In this document: positions 35,001 to 42,276 of the stretch, one piece after another
How the letters are laid out: each line of letters begins with the position of its first letter
Position numbering within the stretch: the stretch's first letter is position 1
Origin: JADLEX01 sp964586775
GTDB taxonomy: Bacteria > Lernaellota > Lernaellaia > JACKCT01
Length of the DNA: 42,575 nt
Reading direction: 5' to 3'
Assembly: GCA_964586775.1 (NCBI GenBank)
Contig: CAZPJD010000256.1
Coordinates: 1-42,575, forward strand
Position numbers and translations under genes: made by a program
The notes under the pieces: model-generated
Seen by the model: the letters and a program-made list of their open reading frames with translations, nothing else
Told to the model about the DNA's origin: nothing
The model's database searches: none

Positions 35001-37002
35001 CGTCGCCCGCGCTGCGATGGAGATCGAGCAGATCACCGAGCGCGCCCGGGTTTTCAGGATGGATATCGAGCACGCATCCGAGACGGTGCTCGGCCTCGGC
35101 GACGTCGCCTCGTTCGGCGGCGCGCCGCGCGAGCGACGTGTGCATCACGATGGCGCGGTCGGGGTTCGTCGTGTGCAGCCGGTCGGCGAGCTGCGCGCCG
35201 GCGTCGAGGTCGTCGGGCGCCGTTTCGACCAGCACTTCGAGCCAGCGATCGAGCTCGGGCGCATCGGTCTTTCGCGCCGCGGCGACCAGATCGTAGAGAT
35301 GCGCGAGCCGCGCGTCGTCGTCGCCCTGTTCCAGCGCCCGGTCGTGCCGGGACTGCAGGACGATCAGATCGCCCGGGTGCGCGTCGGCGATTTCGTCGAG
35401 ATAGGCGTCGAATCGTTCGAGGTTTCCGATGTCCTCGCAGGCCATTCGGGCGAGCAGCAGATGATCGCGGGCGTCGTCGGGCGAGAGGGTCGCCCAGTCG
35501 ACGATGGGAATCTCGGGCTCGGGCTCGACTTCGGCTTCCGGCTCGGGCTCCGGCTCGGGTTCGGGCTCGGGCGTGACCTGCGCCTCGACCGCTTCGGGCT
35601 CGGCCTCCGCGAAGAGATCGACATCCACCGACGCCGTTTCCTCCCCGCCCTCCGCGAACAGATCGACGCCGTCCTCGGCCGTTTCTTCCGCCGATTCGGC
35701 GTGATCCTCGAATTCCAATTCGTGTTCATCGGGAATGTCGGTGACAGGCGTCGGCTTTTCCTCGGCGCCATAGCCGTGCTCGACCACATCCATCATCGGG
35801 ATGTGCTCATCGACGCCCGCATGTTTCGGTTCGCCGAACACATCCACGGCTTCGGCGGGCGGATCGTCGCCCACGCCGACCTCCCAGACATCCTCTTCCA
35901 CGGCGTCGGGCACCGCGTGATCCACGCGCGCCTCTTCCACCTCGATACCCTCGGCGGCGAGTTCGGGCTCTTCCAGGCCCTCGAGGTCGATCTCCTCTTC
36001 GCCTTCGAGTTCGATGTCGATCTCGGCCTCGGCCTCGGCGCGGCGCGCCATTTCTTCCTCGGCCCGGCGCACGCGCTCGCGTTCCTGCCCGGCGATCTTC
36101 TCGCGCCACGCCGCGACGTTGGCGAGCGCTCCGGGGTGCGTCTCGTCCACGCGCAGAATCTCGATGCAGACGTCGTGCACCTTGTCGGGGCGACGCGCCT
36201 GTTCATAGAGCGTGGCGAGTTTTTCGAACGCTCCGATCGCCGTCGCCTTGCGTCCGAGCGCCGCGCTCGACCCGGCGAGAATCTCGAGAACGTTCGCGGA
36301 CCCGGCGACGTCGGTCGTGAGGGCCGACAGCCGCTGGAGGATCAATTCGTGCTCTCCCGCCGCCTTGTAGATTTCCAGCAGCGGATGCACCACGCGCATG
36401 TCCTCGATGCCCTTTTCGAGCAGGCTCTCGTATAGGCGGCGCACGTCGTCCGTCTGGCCTTGTTTCTCGAAGACCCGGGCGGCCTTGAGGAACTCGGCGA
36501 TGGCCTCGTTGTTGAAGCCTTCCTTCAGGTAGCGCTGGCCGAGCTTGAGCCGCCCCACCGCGTTGTCTGGCGACAGGTCGATCAGCGACCGGAAGATGTC
36601 GATCGCTTCCTTTTTCCGCCCCGCTTTTTCGTGGATCGCCGCGGCCTTGGTGTACTGGGCGACGACCTCGCCCATGAGGCCCAGTTTTTCGTATTGGCCG
36701 GCGAGCTTGAGATAGACCTCGATCATGTCGGGGTCGATGGCGAGGGCTTGCTTATAGACGGCGACGGCCTTGGGGTAGAAGCCCTTCTGGGCGTAGTTCT
36801 CCGCGATGGTCAGATACTGGTCGAGGGCGCGCAGTTTATCCTCGCGTTTGAGGTAGCCGTCGGCGAGCTTCAGGCGCGCGCGCATGTCGTCCGGGTCGTC
36901 CTGCACCGCTTCGAGCAGGGCTTGGAGTTCCGGATCGATTTTCTCCTTGGGTTTCTGCCGGATCTTCGACAGGAAGGAACCCTTGTTCTTGCCTTTGCTC
37001 AA
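29011..37002 (-). CDS. Giant TPR-repeat protein with VDLF-motif linkers
   Basis: 2663 residues. Order: a basic 30-residue N-terminus, TPR units (about 40-330), an acidic disordered linker (about 350-540), a very long TPR solenoid (about 540-2270), a second acidic linker (about 2270-2500) and a last TPR block. Most TPR units are of the D-x-x-N/D-x-x-A/A-x-x-x-L-A-x-L-Y type. The linkers carry about eleven V-D-[LIVA]-F motifs, mostly V-D-L-F followed by Gly/Ala/Glu. No signal peptide or membrane helix, so it should be a cytoplasmic scaffold. The start is a TTG overlapping the TGA of the aminopeptidase gene (TTGA). A longer frame to 37077 would run inside that gene and is rejected. Last gene of a four-gene operon. 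Confidence 0.85.
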   Translation of the reverse strand: MSKGKNKGSFLSKIRQKPKEKIDPELQALLEAVQDDPDDMRARLKLADGYLKREDKLRALDQYLTIAENYAQKGFYPKAVAVYKQALAIDPDMIEVYLKLAGQYEKLGLMGEVVAQYTKAAAIHEKAGRKKEAIDIFRSLIDLSPDNAVGRLKLGQRYLKEGFNNEAIAEFLKAARVFEKQGQTDDVRRLYESLLEKGIEDMRVVHPLLEIYKAAGEHELILQRLSALTTDVAGSANVLEILAGSSAALGRKATAIGAFEKLATLYEQARRPDKVHDVCIEILRVDETHPGALANVAAWREKIAGQERERVRRAEEEMARRAEAEAEIDIELEGEEEIDLEGLEEPELAAEGIEVEEARVDHAVPDAVEEDVWEVGVGDDPPAEAVDVFGEPKHAGVDEHIPMMDVVEHGYGAEEKPTPVTDIPDEHELEFEDHAESAEETAEDGVDLFAEGGEETASVDVDLFAEAEPEAVEAQVTPEPEPEPEPEPEAEVEPEPEIPIVDWATLSPDDARDHLLLARMACEDIGNLERFDAYLDEIADAHPGDLIVLQSRHDRALEQGDDDARLAHLYDLVAAARKTDAPELDRWLEVLVETAPDDLDAGAQLADRLHTTNPDRAIVMHTSLARRAAERGDVAEAEHRLGCVLDIHPENPGALGDLLDLHRSAGDDEKTFATLLRFAPVVEKSGDATRARALLDEAMRLRPASDEAPTALLGLFDRAKDAAGATSLLWKLGREAEDANRTDDAERHFDALLTRDPDHLKAREHLKDLYILTDRPAEAIAQLLAISNLAAGARQFRDGEAALREAVGLDPTADSVRLALADLLERADRPADAANELAALADRWTETDVARADEAYERALALAPASATLMRRHAEFLRKIGKGEQALARLYQLADLAARQGRTDDAESAYQEILVLDSASERAHLALKDLYVTSGRTDQAVAQLLALAEGARKTGNDSASLAYLGEIVGLAPGNLPARRAILEAHNASGNIDAVVGEMVAIARIEAAAGNHADAATTLRKVLKLRPDDTEAFESLKSIYIESGDEKRALELLLGRAERMEKAGRLENALAAIDEVLVLVPGRIDALDARKALMMALGNTEGAISTLRLIAAVHRGADRTADAENAIREIVRLAPNDMESREELAELYLATNRAERAVAPYEELIDLAEAAGDTDAVERYARAVLEIAPDRTRALEALAELYEHQERGADAAKIFETLADLAVAKDDVAAARDWLGRASMLLPDDPGPLAHLLEIARAQGDTATQVRAHIDLAVLQLRLGRTDDAETQLAGALAIDPGADAALAALIDLYRATGRDALAIPHLVALAEIEIDRQNTFAAEERLNAVLEIDDAHPGALELLSGLHLRSGDTDRAVRELLRLVATAQARGDVEGALGTLARIESADPANLEAIRRRADLLEEAGRPAEAVDALTRLASALRHAGDIDAASATLRRILAADPRHEAAHVELVSLYRESGDTDSAIAELFRRADTLTADGETTAAVAALGEILELAPGNDRALWDLADLHELAEEVPEAIDRLLSLARYAQDAGRTERREEALRRVIALDPLHGEAQLQLRAHLAETGRADQAIELAYDYAARLVAGRQSDRAEVVYREILRLDPTADRAAEQIVELAIGRGDTVRALEVLRTRADAAEAAGDTDRLVAVLRRCVAIDAYNPDEWDRLKDVYVHAGMRTEAIETIFESLETLAEAMSPDEIEGRLLEVLTLDDGNTRALRRLGDHYRRQGATDRAADALMRLGESCAEAGESTAARAAFADVAMIDSNNAPALARLADLALADGDADEAATAYLRAAGILVQSGESDGAIRAANALLEMGKHQERALAILRDAYAAKGDAIAVAEVERRLADLAESTGDLVAAEGALRAIAQKNAEDFTIRRRLADVLSREGKTTEALAELYAVADLAARAADAASQADALARAVELDPDNAKTHRRLLRLHEAAGDAEAVRAEIDDLIRIHSALRENEEVEALYLQRLQIDPTDAAAREALSALYVESGETDKAQLFLFDEAETAENEGRADDALALYERIVSLDGGNEAARMRVYELNKAAGNTAAAASALIGLVDQCLAARRFHSAEKHLHTVLSIDPANSAAKERIADLFMRSAQEKAQVESLLRLAEKALGAGQYEEARARLDEVLALDPENPEGRNLVNAIHFRQPTVARREAGAIFEDVEVEYQDQGDVAIAWSDDDRGAPPAMEQPSAAASSAFADATGEVDLFAEGAESFDIDTGEQDLAEAVESPVVDIFAAPPAPADEILDGEEGDLAAAAEAADFGVDAFAVREDEARATEPAQPVDLFGSVTEEPRLPEPMPETPATEVDLFGAETESAPEPEVDLFDEATKSEPSPPPEWPNVELRPGGDLQSASRVEEPSFEIVHEGEHEAGADEVDLFGEPQAGADEVDLFAPTEETLEEAATGEDLVEEVLEFEERKPTQGEAKGIGELLLDSLIGPEKPAPTPPRAVETDLLDDFISTLGGEAAGAPGVDTGDFLADLASEFRNMLGGDAPQDAQAHFALGIAFREMEQTTDAIAEFEKALALGDAAMEAQIAHQLAQCYIETENWDQAAEYLSQTLDAAERGGDIDPVDVRMDLGLAYKAMGKLKRALATFQEVDAQNANYRGVKAEIQSLKKQLGEGGDEPPDNISFV

Positions 37003-38099
37003 GACCGCCCCCCAACAACATCCGAATCCCCGCCGACCGTCCGCCAGGACTTGTCGATCGAGGTGATGCGATCGCACCCGTCTTCCGTCACCACCAGCGT
37101 ATCCTCGATGCGCACGCCGAACCGCCCCGGAATATAGATCCCGGGCTCGATCGTGACGACCTGTCCCACCTCGGCGGTCCAGTCCGACGAACTGGATACG
37201 CGGGGATTCTCGTGAATCTCCATCCCCACGCCGTGGCCGAGGCCGTGGCCGAAGTACTCGCCGAACCCCGCGTCGGCGATCGCGCCGCGCGCGAGCGAGT
37301 CCACCGCGCGCAGCGAAACGCCGGGACGCAACGCGTCGATCGCGCGAAGCTGCGCCGCGAGCACGATATCATACACGCGGCGCATCTCGCCGTTCACGTG
37401 TCCCACGCCGACCGTGACGGTCTGATCGGAGCAATAACCGTCCGCCACGCACCCGAAGTCGATCGTCACCATTTCGCCGCGCTCGATCACGCGATCCGAC
37501 GCGACCCCGTGCGGCAGCGCGCCGCGCGGGCCCGAGGCGACGATGGTGTCGAAGCTCGTTCCGCTCGCCCCCGCCTCGCGCATGGCGAACTCTAGCGTGA
37601 GAGCGACGTTCCGCTCCGTCACGCCGGGGCGAAGGACATCCAGCGCGCGGGCGAGGCCGATTTCGGCGATTTGCGCCGCGCGGCGCATCGCGTCGATCTC
37701 GCCCGGTTCCTTGCGCAGGCGAAGCGCATCGAGTCGCGTTCCGACGCCGATCCATTCCACGCCGGGCGTCGCGTCGCGCAAAGCGATGGCGCGCGCAACG
37801 GGCAGGATCTCGTCTTCATATCCCACGCGCGCGGCTTTCACATCGGCCAAGGCCGCCGCAACGTTGGGGATCTTCGCCGGCGCGATGCGATGCTCGAACG
37901 ACGGCGCCTCGTCGCGGATCTGCGTCGCGTATCGCGAGTCGGTCAAAAAGATCGCGCGGTCGCGGCCGATGACGAGCGCGCCCTCGGTCCCCGAGAAACC
38001 CGACAGGTAACGCACGTTGACCATGTTCCAGACGAGCATGGCGTCGAGCGCCTGTTCGTCCAGAATGCGGCGGGCCCGGTCAATGCGCGAGGTGGTCAT
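36999..38099 (-). CDS. M24B-family aminopeptidase (Xaa-Pro aminopeptidase-like)
   Basis: 366 residues. An N-terminal creatinase-like domain (1-130) is followed by the pita-bread catalytic domain. All five metal ligands are visible in T-I-D-F-G, C-S-D-Q-T, G-H-G-L-G-H-G-V-G, T-I-E-P-G and R-I-E-D-T. It removes N-terminal residues before proline from peptides. Its ATG overlaps the aroQ stop (ATGA) and its own TGA overlaps the TTG of the giant TPR gene. In many bacteria a gene of this type sits between aroQ and efp; here the TPR gene takes the efp position. YqhT/PepQ-like naming is possible, so no symbol is given. Confidence 0.93.
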   Translation of the reverse strand: MTTSRIDRARRILDEQALDAMLVWNMVNVRYLSGFSGTEGALVIGRDRAIFLTDSRYATQIRDEAPSFEHRIAPAKIPNVAAALADVKAARVGYEDEILPVARAIALRDATPGVEWIGVGTRLDALRLRKEPGEIDAMRRAAQIAEIGLARALDVLRPGVTERNVALTLEFAMREAGASGTSFDTIVASGPRGALPHGVASDRVIERGEMVTIDFGCVADGYCSDQTVTVGVGHVNGEMRRVYDIVLAAQLRAIDALRPGVSLRAVDSLARGAIADAGFGEYFGHGLGHGVGMEIHENPRVSSSSDWTAEVGQVVTIEPGIYIPGRFGVRIEDTLVVTEDGCDRITSIDKSWRTVGGDSDVVGGRS

Positions 38100-38545
38100 G
38101 GCGTCCCCGCGCCCAGCACGCCCGCGAGCCAGCGCAGGGCCAGCGCGTAGCCCTCGGAGCCCAATCCCTCGACGCGGCCGCGCACGACGCCCGCGATGTA
38201 CGAGTGGCGTCGGAACTCCTCGCGTGCGTGGATATTCGACAGGTGGACCTCGATCGCCACGATGCCAACACCCGCGATGGCGTCGCGCAGCGCGACGGAG
38301 GTGTGCGTGTAGCCGCCGGGGTTGATGATGAGCCCTTCGGCCTCGCGTCCGGCCCGATGGACCAGATCGATCAGCTCGCCCTCGTGATTGCTCTGCGCGG
38401 TGCGCACGGTCACGCCGAGGTGTTCGCCGAGCGTCACGAGGCCGTGGTTGATCTCGTCGAGGGTGCGTGAGCCGTAGATGTGGGGTTCCCGCGTGCCGAG
38501 CAGGTTGAGGTTGGGTCCGTGAATGATGTCGACGCGGGCGGTCAC
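38096..38545 (-). CDS. aroQ: Type II 3-dehydroquinate dehydratase
   Basis: 149 residues, standard length. It catalyses the third step of the shikimate pathway, 3-dehydroquinate to 3-dehydroshikimate, in the cytoplasm. The type II signatures are complete: G-P-N-L-N-L-L-G-x-R-E-P-x-x-Y-G with the catalytic Tyr, N-H-E-G-E-L-I-D, I-N-P-G-G-Y-T-H-T-S-V-A-L-R-D-A and E-V-H-L-S-N-I-H-A-R-E-E-F-R with the catalytic His. The start is GTG, with a GGAGG ribosome-binding site and a GTGA overlap with the upstream TPR gene stop. It is coupled at both ends to its neighbours. Confidence 0.95.
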   Translation of the reverse strand: MTARVDIIHGPNLNLLGTREPHIYGSRTLDEINHGLVTLGEHLGVTVRTAQSNHEGELIDLVHRAGREAEGLIINPGGYTHTSVALRDAIAGVGIVAIEVHLSNIHAREEFRRHSYIAGVVRGRVEGLGSEGYALALRWLAGVLGAGTP

Positions 38546-39519
38546 GATTTCCTCCGAAAGAGCCAACGCCAGAACCGCGACCACCATCCGCGCTTCACGA
38601 CGACGGCGGTCTCGCCGCCCGACGCATTGATGGCGACCGGCACGTCGGACGCCGGAACCGCCGGGGCGACGGTTTCGGTCGTCGGTGCGCCCGCGGACGT
38701 TGCGGCCTTCGCAGGGTCGGAAACGGCGGACGCATGGCCGTTCACCTCGGACATCGTCCATGTCGTCGAGGTCTCGTCATGGTCGAGGATGGCGATGGGT
38801 TCGAGCGGTCGCGGCGTCTCGTCGAAGAATCCGTCGAGACCTTCCGGGGTTTCCACGGATGCGTCGTCGGTCGCAAGGTCGCGAAAGACCTCGGCCAGCG
38901 GTCGCACCACGAACTCCATCTCGGGGCGCACGGGGGCATCCGGGAGCGGCAGGTCGATCTCGGGTTCCGGGGGAGCCGGCGCGGGAACAGCTTCAGTTTG
39001 CGTCGCGGCGGGTGCGGGCTCGGGTACGGCGGCCGGTGGCGCGGCTTTCGGCGTCGGCGTCACGACCGGCGGTGCGGGGGCGGCCGGAAGATCGATCGCC
39101 GCCGCCGCGCCTTTCGTCTCCAACCGACGCAGCAGGTTCATCGCCGGCCGGTCGAGAGGGTCCTTGTCGAGCCGTCGGCGCAGCACGCTCGTCGCGTCGT
39201 CGACGCGGCCGATTCGCGACAGGGCAATCGCGAGCGAGATGGACGCGACCGAGTTGTCGGGGAGTTTCTCGACGACGGGGGCCAGCGCGCGCACAGCGGG
39301 CTCGGCTTGGCCCATGTCGAGCAGCGTCAGGCCGAGCGCTTCCTGAATCGCCAGTGAGCCCGGGTGTCGCTCGAGGCCGATCCGGGCCGTCTCGGCCGCG
39401 TCGTCGTGCCGCCCGCTGCGTCGATACGCCTCGGCGAGCTTGGAATACACGTGAGCCGGGGCGCCCTCGGCGATGAGCGCATTGAAGTGTTCGATCTGGC
39501 TTTGCAGATCGGCGGTCAC
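38542..39519 (-). CDS. TPR protein with a Trp/Arg-rich C-terminal tail
   Basis: 325 residues. The first 150 residues hold about four TPR units (for example A-P-A-H-V-Y-S-K-L-A-E-A-Y-R-R-S-G). A long Pro/Ala/Glu-rich disordered stretch with short acidic motifs follows. The last 17 residues are K-R-G-W-W-S-R-F-W-R-W-L-F-R-R-K-S, a cationic, aromatic helix that could bind the membrane surface. No signal peptide. The GTG start has GGGGA some ten bases upstream. First gene of the operon with aroQ, the aminopeptidase and the giant TPR protein, so the two TPR proteins are co-expressed. Confidence 0.8.
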   Translation of the reverse strand: MTADLQSQIEHFNALIAEGAPAHVYSKLAEAYRRSGRHDDAAETARIGLERHPGSLAIQEALGLTLLDMGQAEPAVRALAPVVEKLPDNSVASISLAIALSRIGRVDDATSVLRRRLDKDPLDRPAMNLLRRLETKGAAAAIDLPAAPAPPVVTPTPKAAPPAAVPEPAPAATQTEAVPAPAPPEPEIDLPLPDAPVRPEMEFVVRPLAEVFRDLATDDASVETPEGLDGFFDETPRPLEPIAILDHDETSTTWTMSEVNGHASAVSDPAKAATSAGAPTTETVAPAVPASDVPVAINASGGETAVVVKRGWWSRFWRWLFRRKS

Positions 39520-39561
39520 CTGTGGGAATCCCCGTGCGCGGAAGCGAAAACGTGAGGCGGC

Positions 39562-39590
39562 ACATCATCATGAGGACCCCCGAAAGTCAA
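39562..39590 (-). promoter_or_regulatory. Candidate promoter of the TPR-aroQ-aminopeptidase-TPR operon
   Basis: On the minus strand TTGACT, 17 bases, TGATGT. Good -35, weak -10; about 43 bases upstream of the GTG at 39519. Confidence 0.45.
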
Positions 39591-39661
39591 GGGCCGATGG
39601 CCTGTTTCCCATGGGATTCCGCCGCGTTTTGGCGCGTCCAGAGCCTGCGAAACGGGGGCGT

Positions 39662-40204
39662 TCACGGCGTCAGCCGCGCGCGAAGCGCTGCGACGAAAGA
39701 CTCCGGGTTCGTCGGCGAGACGGCGATCGGAACGCCGCTTCGCCGCTCGATGCGCACGGTCGTCGCGGGATCGGTCACATACGACGAAAACATCCCCACG
39801 CCTTTTCGCCAGAATCGTCCGTAGACGCCGTGGAATCCACCCGAGCCCATGACGCGAATCGTGGGGAAACGCATGAGCGTCGGGTCGGCGACGACGTCTG
39901 TGATGTCAGAGAGCAAAAACCGCTTCGGTCCGATCGGCCGGTCGATCAGGACTCCATCGTGCGTGACGCGGTAGCCCCGGGGATGAAAGGCCCAGGTCAC
40001 GCCCAGCGCCGCCGGAATCAGCGCACCGAGGGCCACGATCCCCCGCGGGCCCTGCGTGACGCCTTGCCACACGAGCCATGCGCCCGTGCCCGCCACCAGC
40101 ACCCAGACGAGCGCGCTCACGACGCGAATCGACGCGGAGAGCTCGGCCTCGAAGACGAGATCGTCGGTTTCCATGACTCGCTCTTTCGACATGGGAGGGA
40201 TCAT
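39662..40204 (-). CDS. Membrane protein with a bacterial PH-like domain
   Basis: 180 residues from the ATG at 40204. Two transmembrane helices (about 28-48 and 55-75) precede a small beta domain with Y-R-V-T-H-D-G-V-L-I-D-R, R-F-L-L-S-D-I-T-D-V and a basic middle, which is the pattern of bacterial PH (bPH) membrane proteins. The function is unknown in general. The ATG overlaps the stop of the NYN gene (ATGA). In-frame ATGs at 40192 and 40174 are alternatives. Likely last gene of the dehydrogenase-NYN-PH operon. Confidence 0.7.
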   Translation of the reverse strand: MIPPMSKERVMETDDLVFEAELSASIRVVSALVWVLVAGTGAWLVWQGVTQGPRGIVALGALIPAALGVTWAFHPRGYRVTHDGVLIDRPIGPKRFLLSDITDVVADPTLMRFPTIRVMGSGGFHGVYGRFWRKGVGMFSSYVTDPATTVRIERRSGVPIAVSPTNPESFVAALRARLTP

Positions 40205-40890
40205 CCGGAGCGTTCAAAAAACTCCTTGAGCGCACGATACAGCTTTTTTTCGGGATCGGGATCGGGCTCGATCCGCGCCGCGGCCCGCAGGTGCGTCTCG
40301 ATCCGTTTCGCGAGTTTGTTGGGAGTGCTCGCGCCGATTTTCACATATTCAATCCAGTGCTTGAGGTCGGCTTCCAGCTTCGGCGTCCGATCGACGCGCC
40401 GCAGATGCCCTCGTTCGACCAGAAAGTCCGCGAGTGCACCGCCGGTGGGGGCTTTGGCCTTCGGTCGCGCCTCGGTGCGAGTCACGGTTTCGAAGATCGG
40501 CTCGCGCTGGAGCAGGTGCTCGTGAAAATCCACGGTCCACATCGCATCCGCGCCATCGGTGCGCACCTCGCGGTCGTTCGAGACGATCAGCGTCTTTCGG
40601 CCGAGGGCGACGCTGTCGCGCGCGCGCTCGACGATCACCTCGTCGGCGCTGCGGGGCGCGCACCAGATCACGGTCACGCGGCCCGCCCGCTCGATCGAGC
40701 CGGCGTGGTCCGACGCGCCGTCGAAGACCAACTCCCATGCCACGTCTGGCGCCTCGCGTTCGGCGGCCTCGCGGACGAGGGCGATGAGCGTCTTGCGCGC
40801 TGCGGCGTTGCCGTCGCGCACCTCGGTTTTGGCGAGGCTCGGCGTGGTGCGGACGAGATTCCACGCGTCGATGAGGATGATGGCGGACAT
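40201..40890 (-). CDS. YacP-like NYN-domain RNase
   Basis: 229 residues. The NYN/PIN-like domain (1-125) starts I-I-L-I-D-A-W-N-L-V and has W-E-L-V-F-D-G, S-A-D-E-V-I-V-E-R-A and I-V-S-N-D-R-E-V-R, giving the cluster of acidic residues expected for metal-dependent RNA cleavage. The C-terminal 90 residues are helical and charged and not assigned. It should be cytoplasmic. The YacP/Rae1 family cleaves mRNA on the ribosome in Bacillus. Co-transcribed with the dehydrogenase gene (28-base gap) and coupled to the PH-domain gene. Confidence 0.88.
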   Translation of the reverse strand: MSAIILIDAWNLVRTTPSLAKTEVRDGNAAARKTLIALVREAAEREAPDVAWELVFDGASDHAGSIERAGRVTVIWCAPRSADEVIVERARDSVALGRKTLIVSNDREVRTDGADAMWTVDFHEHLLQREPIFETVTRTEARPKAKAPTGGALADFLVERGHLRRVDRTPKLEADLKHWIEYVKIGASTPNKLAKRIETHLRAAARIEPDPDPEKKLYRALKEFFERSG

Positions 40891-40918
40891 CGCCGTTTCC
40901 GCGTGCGTCCTGCGGTTC

Positions 40919-41800
40919 CTACACCCAGCCTTTTTTCATCAGGAACATGGCCAGCGCGTCGAACGCGCGCGTGGGAAGGATCTTCGCCGCGGCCACCTGG
41001 ACCTTGGCGTCGACGCCGACGAGGTAGCGGGTTCGCGGGAATGGCGAGCTGAGCGCGTGCAGGATCGCCTCGGCGACGTGCTCCGCCGGAATGCCGGATG
41101 CCTCCGCCTTTTTGACGATGGACGTGATCTGATTCAGCTGGGCGCCATAGTATTCCTCGGCTTTGGGCGGCATGTTCGCGCGAAGACGATCGGCCTCGGC
41201 CAGCGTGCGATCCCAGATCGCCGTCTTGATGCGCCCGGGCTCCACGATCGACACCTTGATGCCCGTCGAACGCAGTTCCATGCGCATCGCGTCGGCCATG
41301 GCCTCGAGTGCGAACTTGCTGGCGCAATACGGTCCCGCAAAGGGCTGCGAGACGAGCCCCGACGCGCTACTCACGTGCACGATGCGCCCGCGGGCTTTGC
41401 GGACGAGGGGGAGCGCGGCCTGCGTCACGGCGATGAGGCCGAAAAAGTTGACCTCGAATTGGCGGCGCAGATCGTCCATCGGGACGAATTCGACCGGGCC
41501 GCCGAGGCCGATGCCCGCGTTGTTCACGAGGCCGACCAGACCCGCGTTGCCCGTGCGCGGCTCGATGTGGGCCATCGCGGATGCGACCGTCTCGGGGCGC
41601 GTCACGTCGATCATCACCGGTTCGATGTGGTCGTGACCCTCGGCGCGCCAGCTCTCGGCGTCGGCGTCTTTGCGGACCGCTGCGAAAACAAAGTATCCGA
41701 GCCGGGCGAGTAGCCGCGCGGTCGCGCGACCGATCCCCGTGGATGATCCCGTGACCAGAACATGGCCCTTGTGGGCGTTGTGCTCGTGGCTCGTCGTCAT
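40919..41800 (-). CDS. Short-chain dehydrogenase/reductase
   Basis: 293 residues. Classical SDR layout: cofactor motif T-G-S-S-T-G-I-G near residue 18, N-N-A-G, the catalytic Ser in H-V-S-S-A-S-G and Y-x-x-x-K in Y-C-A-S-K, then P-G-R-I-K-T. The Arg after the first strand pair (A-V-R-K) hints at NADP(H). The substrate is not predictable. The ATG at 41800 has GAGGGA upstream; the longer frame from 41980 has no support. First gene of a likely three-gene operon. Confidence 0.92.
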   Translation of the reverse strand: MTTSHEHNAHKGHVLVTGSSTGIGRATARLLARLGYFVFAAVRKDADAESWRAEGHDHIEPVMIDVTRPETVASAMAHIEPRTGNAGLVGLVNNAGIGLGGPVEFVPMDDLRRQFEVNFFGLIAVTQAALPLVRKARGRIVHVSSASGLVSQPFAGPYCASKFALEAMADAMRMELRSTGIKVSIVEPGRIKTAIWDRTLAEADRLRANMPPKAEEYYGAQLNQITSIVKKAEASGIPAEHVAEAILHALSSPFPRTRYLVGVDAKVQVAAAKILPTRAFDALAMFLMKKGWV

Positions 41801-41895
41801 GCGATCCCTCGTATCAGCCGGAAATCGTGAATGGGCGCCGCCATCATGGCCGTAGCCCCAAGTCAGATCAAGCGCGTCCAGAAAGAAGGGCGGCG

Positions 41896-41909
41896 TTTGC
41901 GATCGCAAA
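41896..41909. promoter_or_regulatory. Perfect 14-base palindrome, candidate operator
   Basis: TTTGCGATCGCAAA between the dehydrogenase gene and the small membrane-protein genes. TGAC-N8-GTCA follows at 41912-41927. Either could bind a regulator of one or both flanking operons. Confidence 0.4.
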
Positions 41910-41973
41910 ATGTGACAGACTTCCGTCATCGTCGGGGCAGGTTCGAAAATTTCGTGCGTCCGTTCGATTTTCC

Positions 41974-42002
41974 TTGCCATCTCGACATGAGATAACTAAA
42001 AT
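41974..42002 (+). promoter_or_regulatory. Sigma-70-type promoter for the small membrane-protein genes
   Basis: TTGCCA, 17 bases and TAAAAT. The -10 overlaps an ATG at 42001, so the true start of the gene must be further on. Confidence 0.55.
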
Positions 42003-42051
42003 GACCGACGTGTTTGGGCGGTCAGCCCGATTGTCTTGGGGTGTGACGGGG

Positions 42052-42276
42052 ATGAGCGGCATCGCGATGAACGTCAACGGTTCGAAGCAGACCGCGAGGT
42101 CGGTCGCTTCGCGGATGTTTCGGATATTACCGCAGCTTAGCGTGTTTGCGCTGGTCGGCGTGGTCGTGTTTCAGCTTTGCGCCCACCGTGCCAGTTGGAC
42201 GAAGTATCTGGGAGTGACTCCCTTCCTCCTTCTGTCCATCTGGAGCATTTGGCGCGAGTGGCGGAGCCGATCATGA
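42052..42276 (+). CDS. Small membrane protein
   Basis: 74 residues from the ATG at 42052. Two hydrophobic segments (about 28-45 and 53-66) end in a basic tail, W-R-E-W-R-S-R-S. No family is recognised. ATG 42067 is an alternative start; ATG 42001 lies in the -10 box and is unlikely. The stop overlaps the start of the next gene (ATGA), so the two are coupled and probably form a pair. Confidence 0.6.
   Translation: MSGIAMNVNGSKQTARSVASRMFRILPQLSVFALVGVVVFQLCAHRASWTKYLGVTPFLLLSIWSIWREWRSRS

Noticed and set aside
42001..42003. ATG at 42001 as start of the first small membrane protein
   Set aside because: It overlaps the TAAAAT -10 box of a promoter with ideal spacing.
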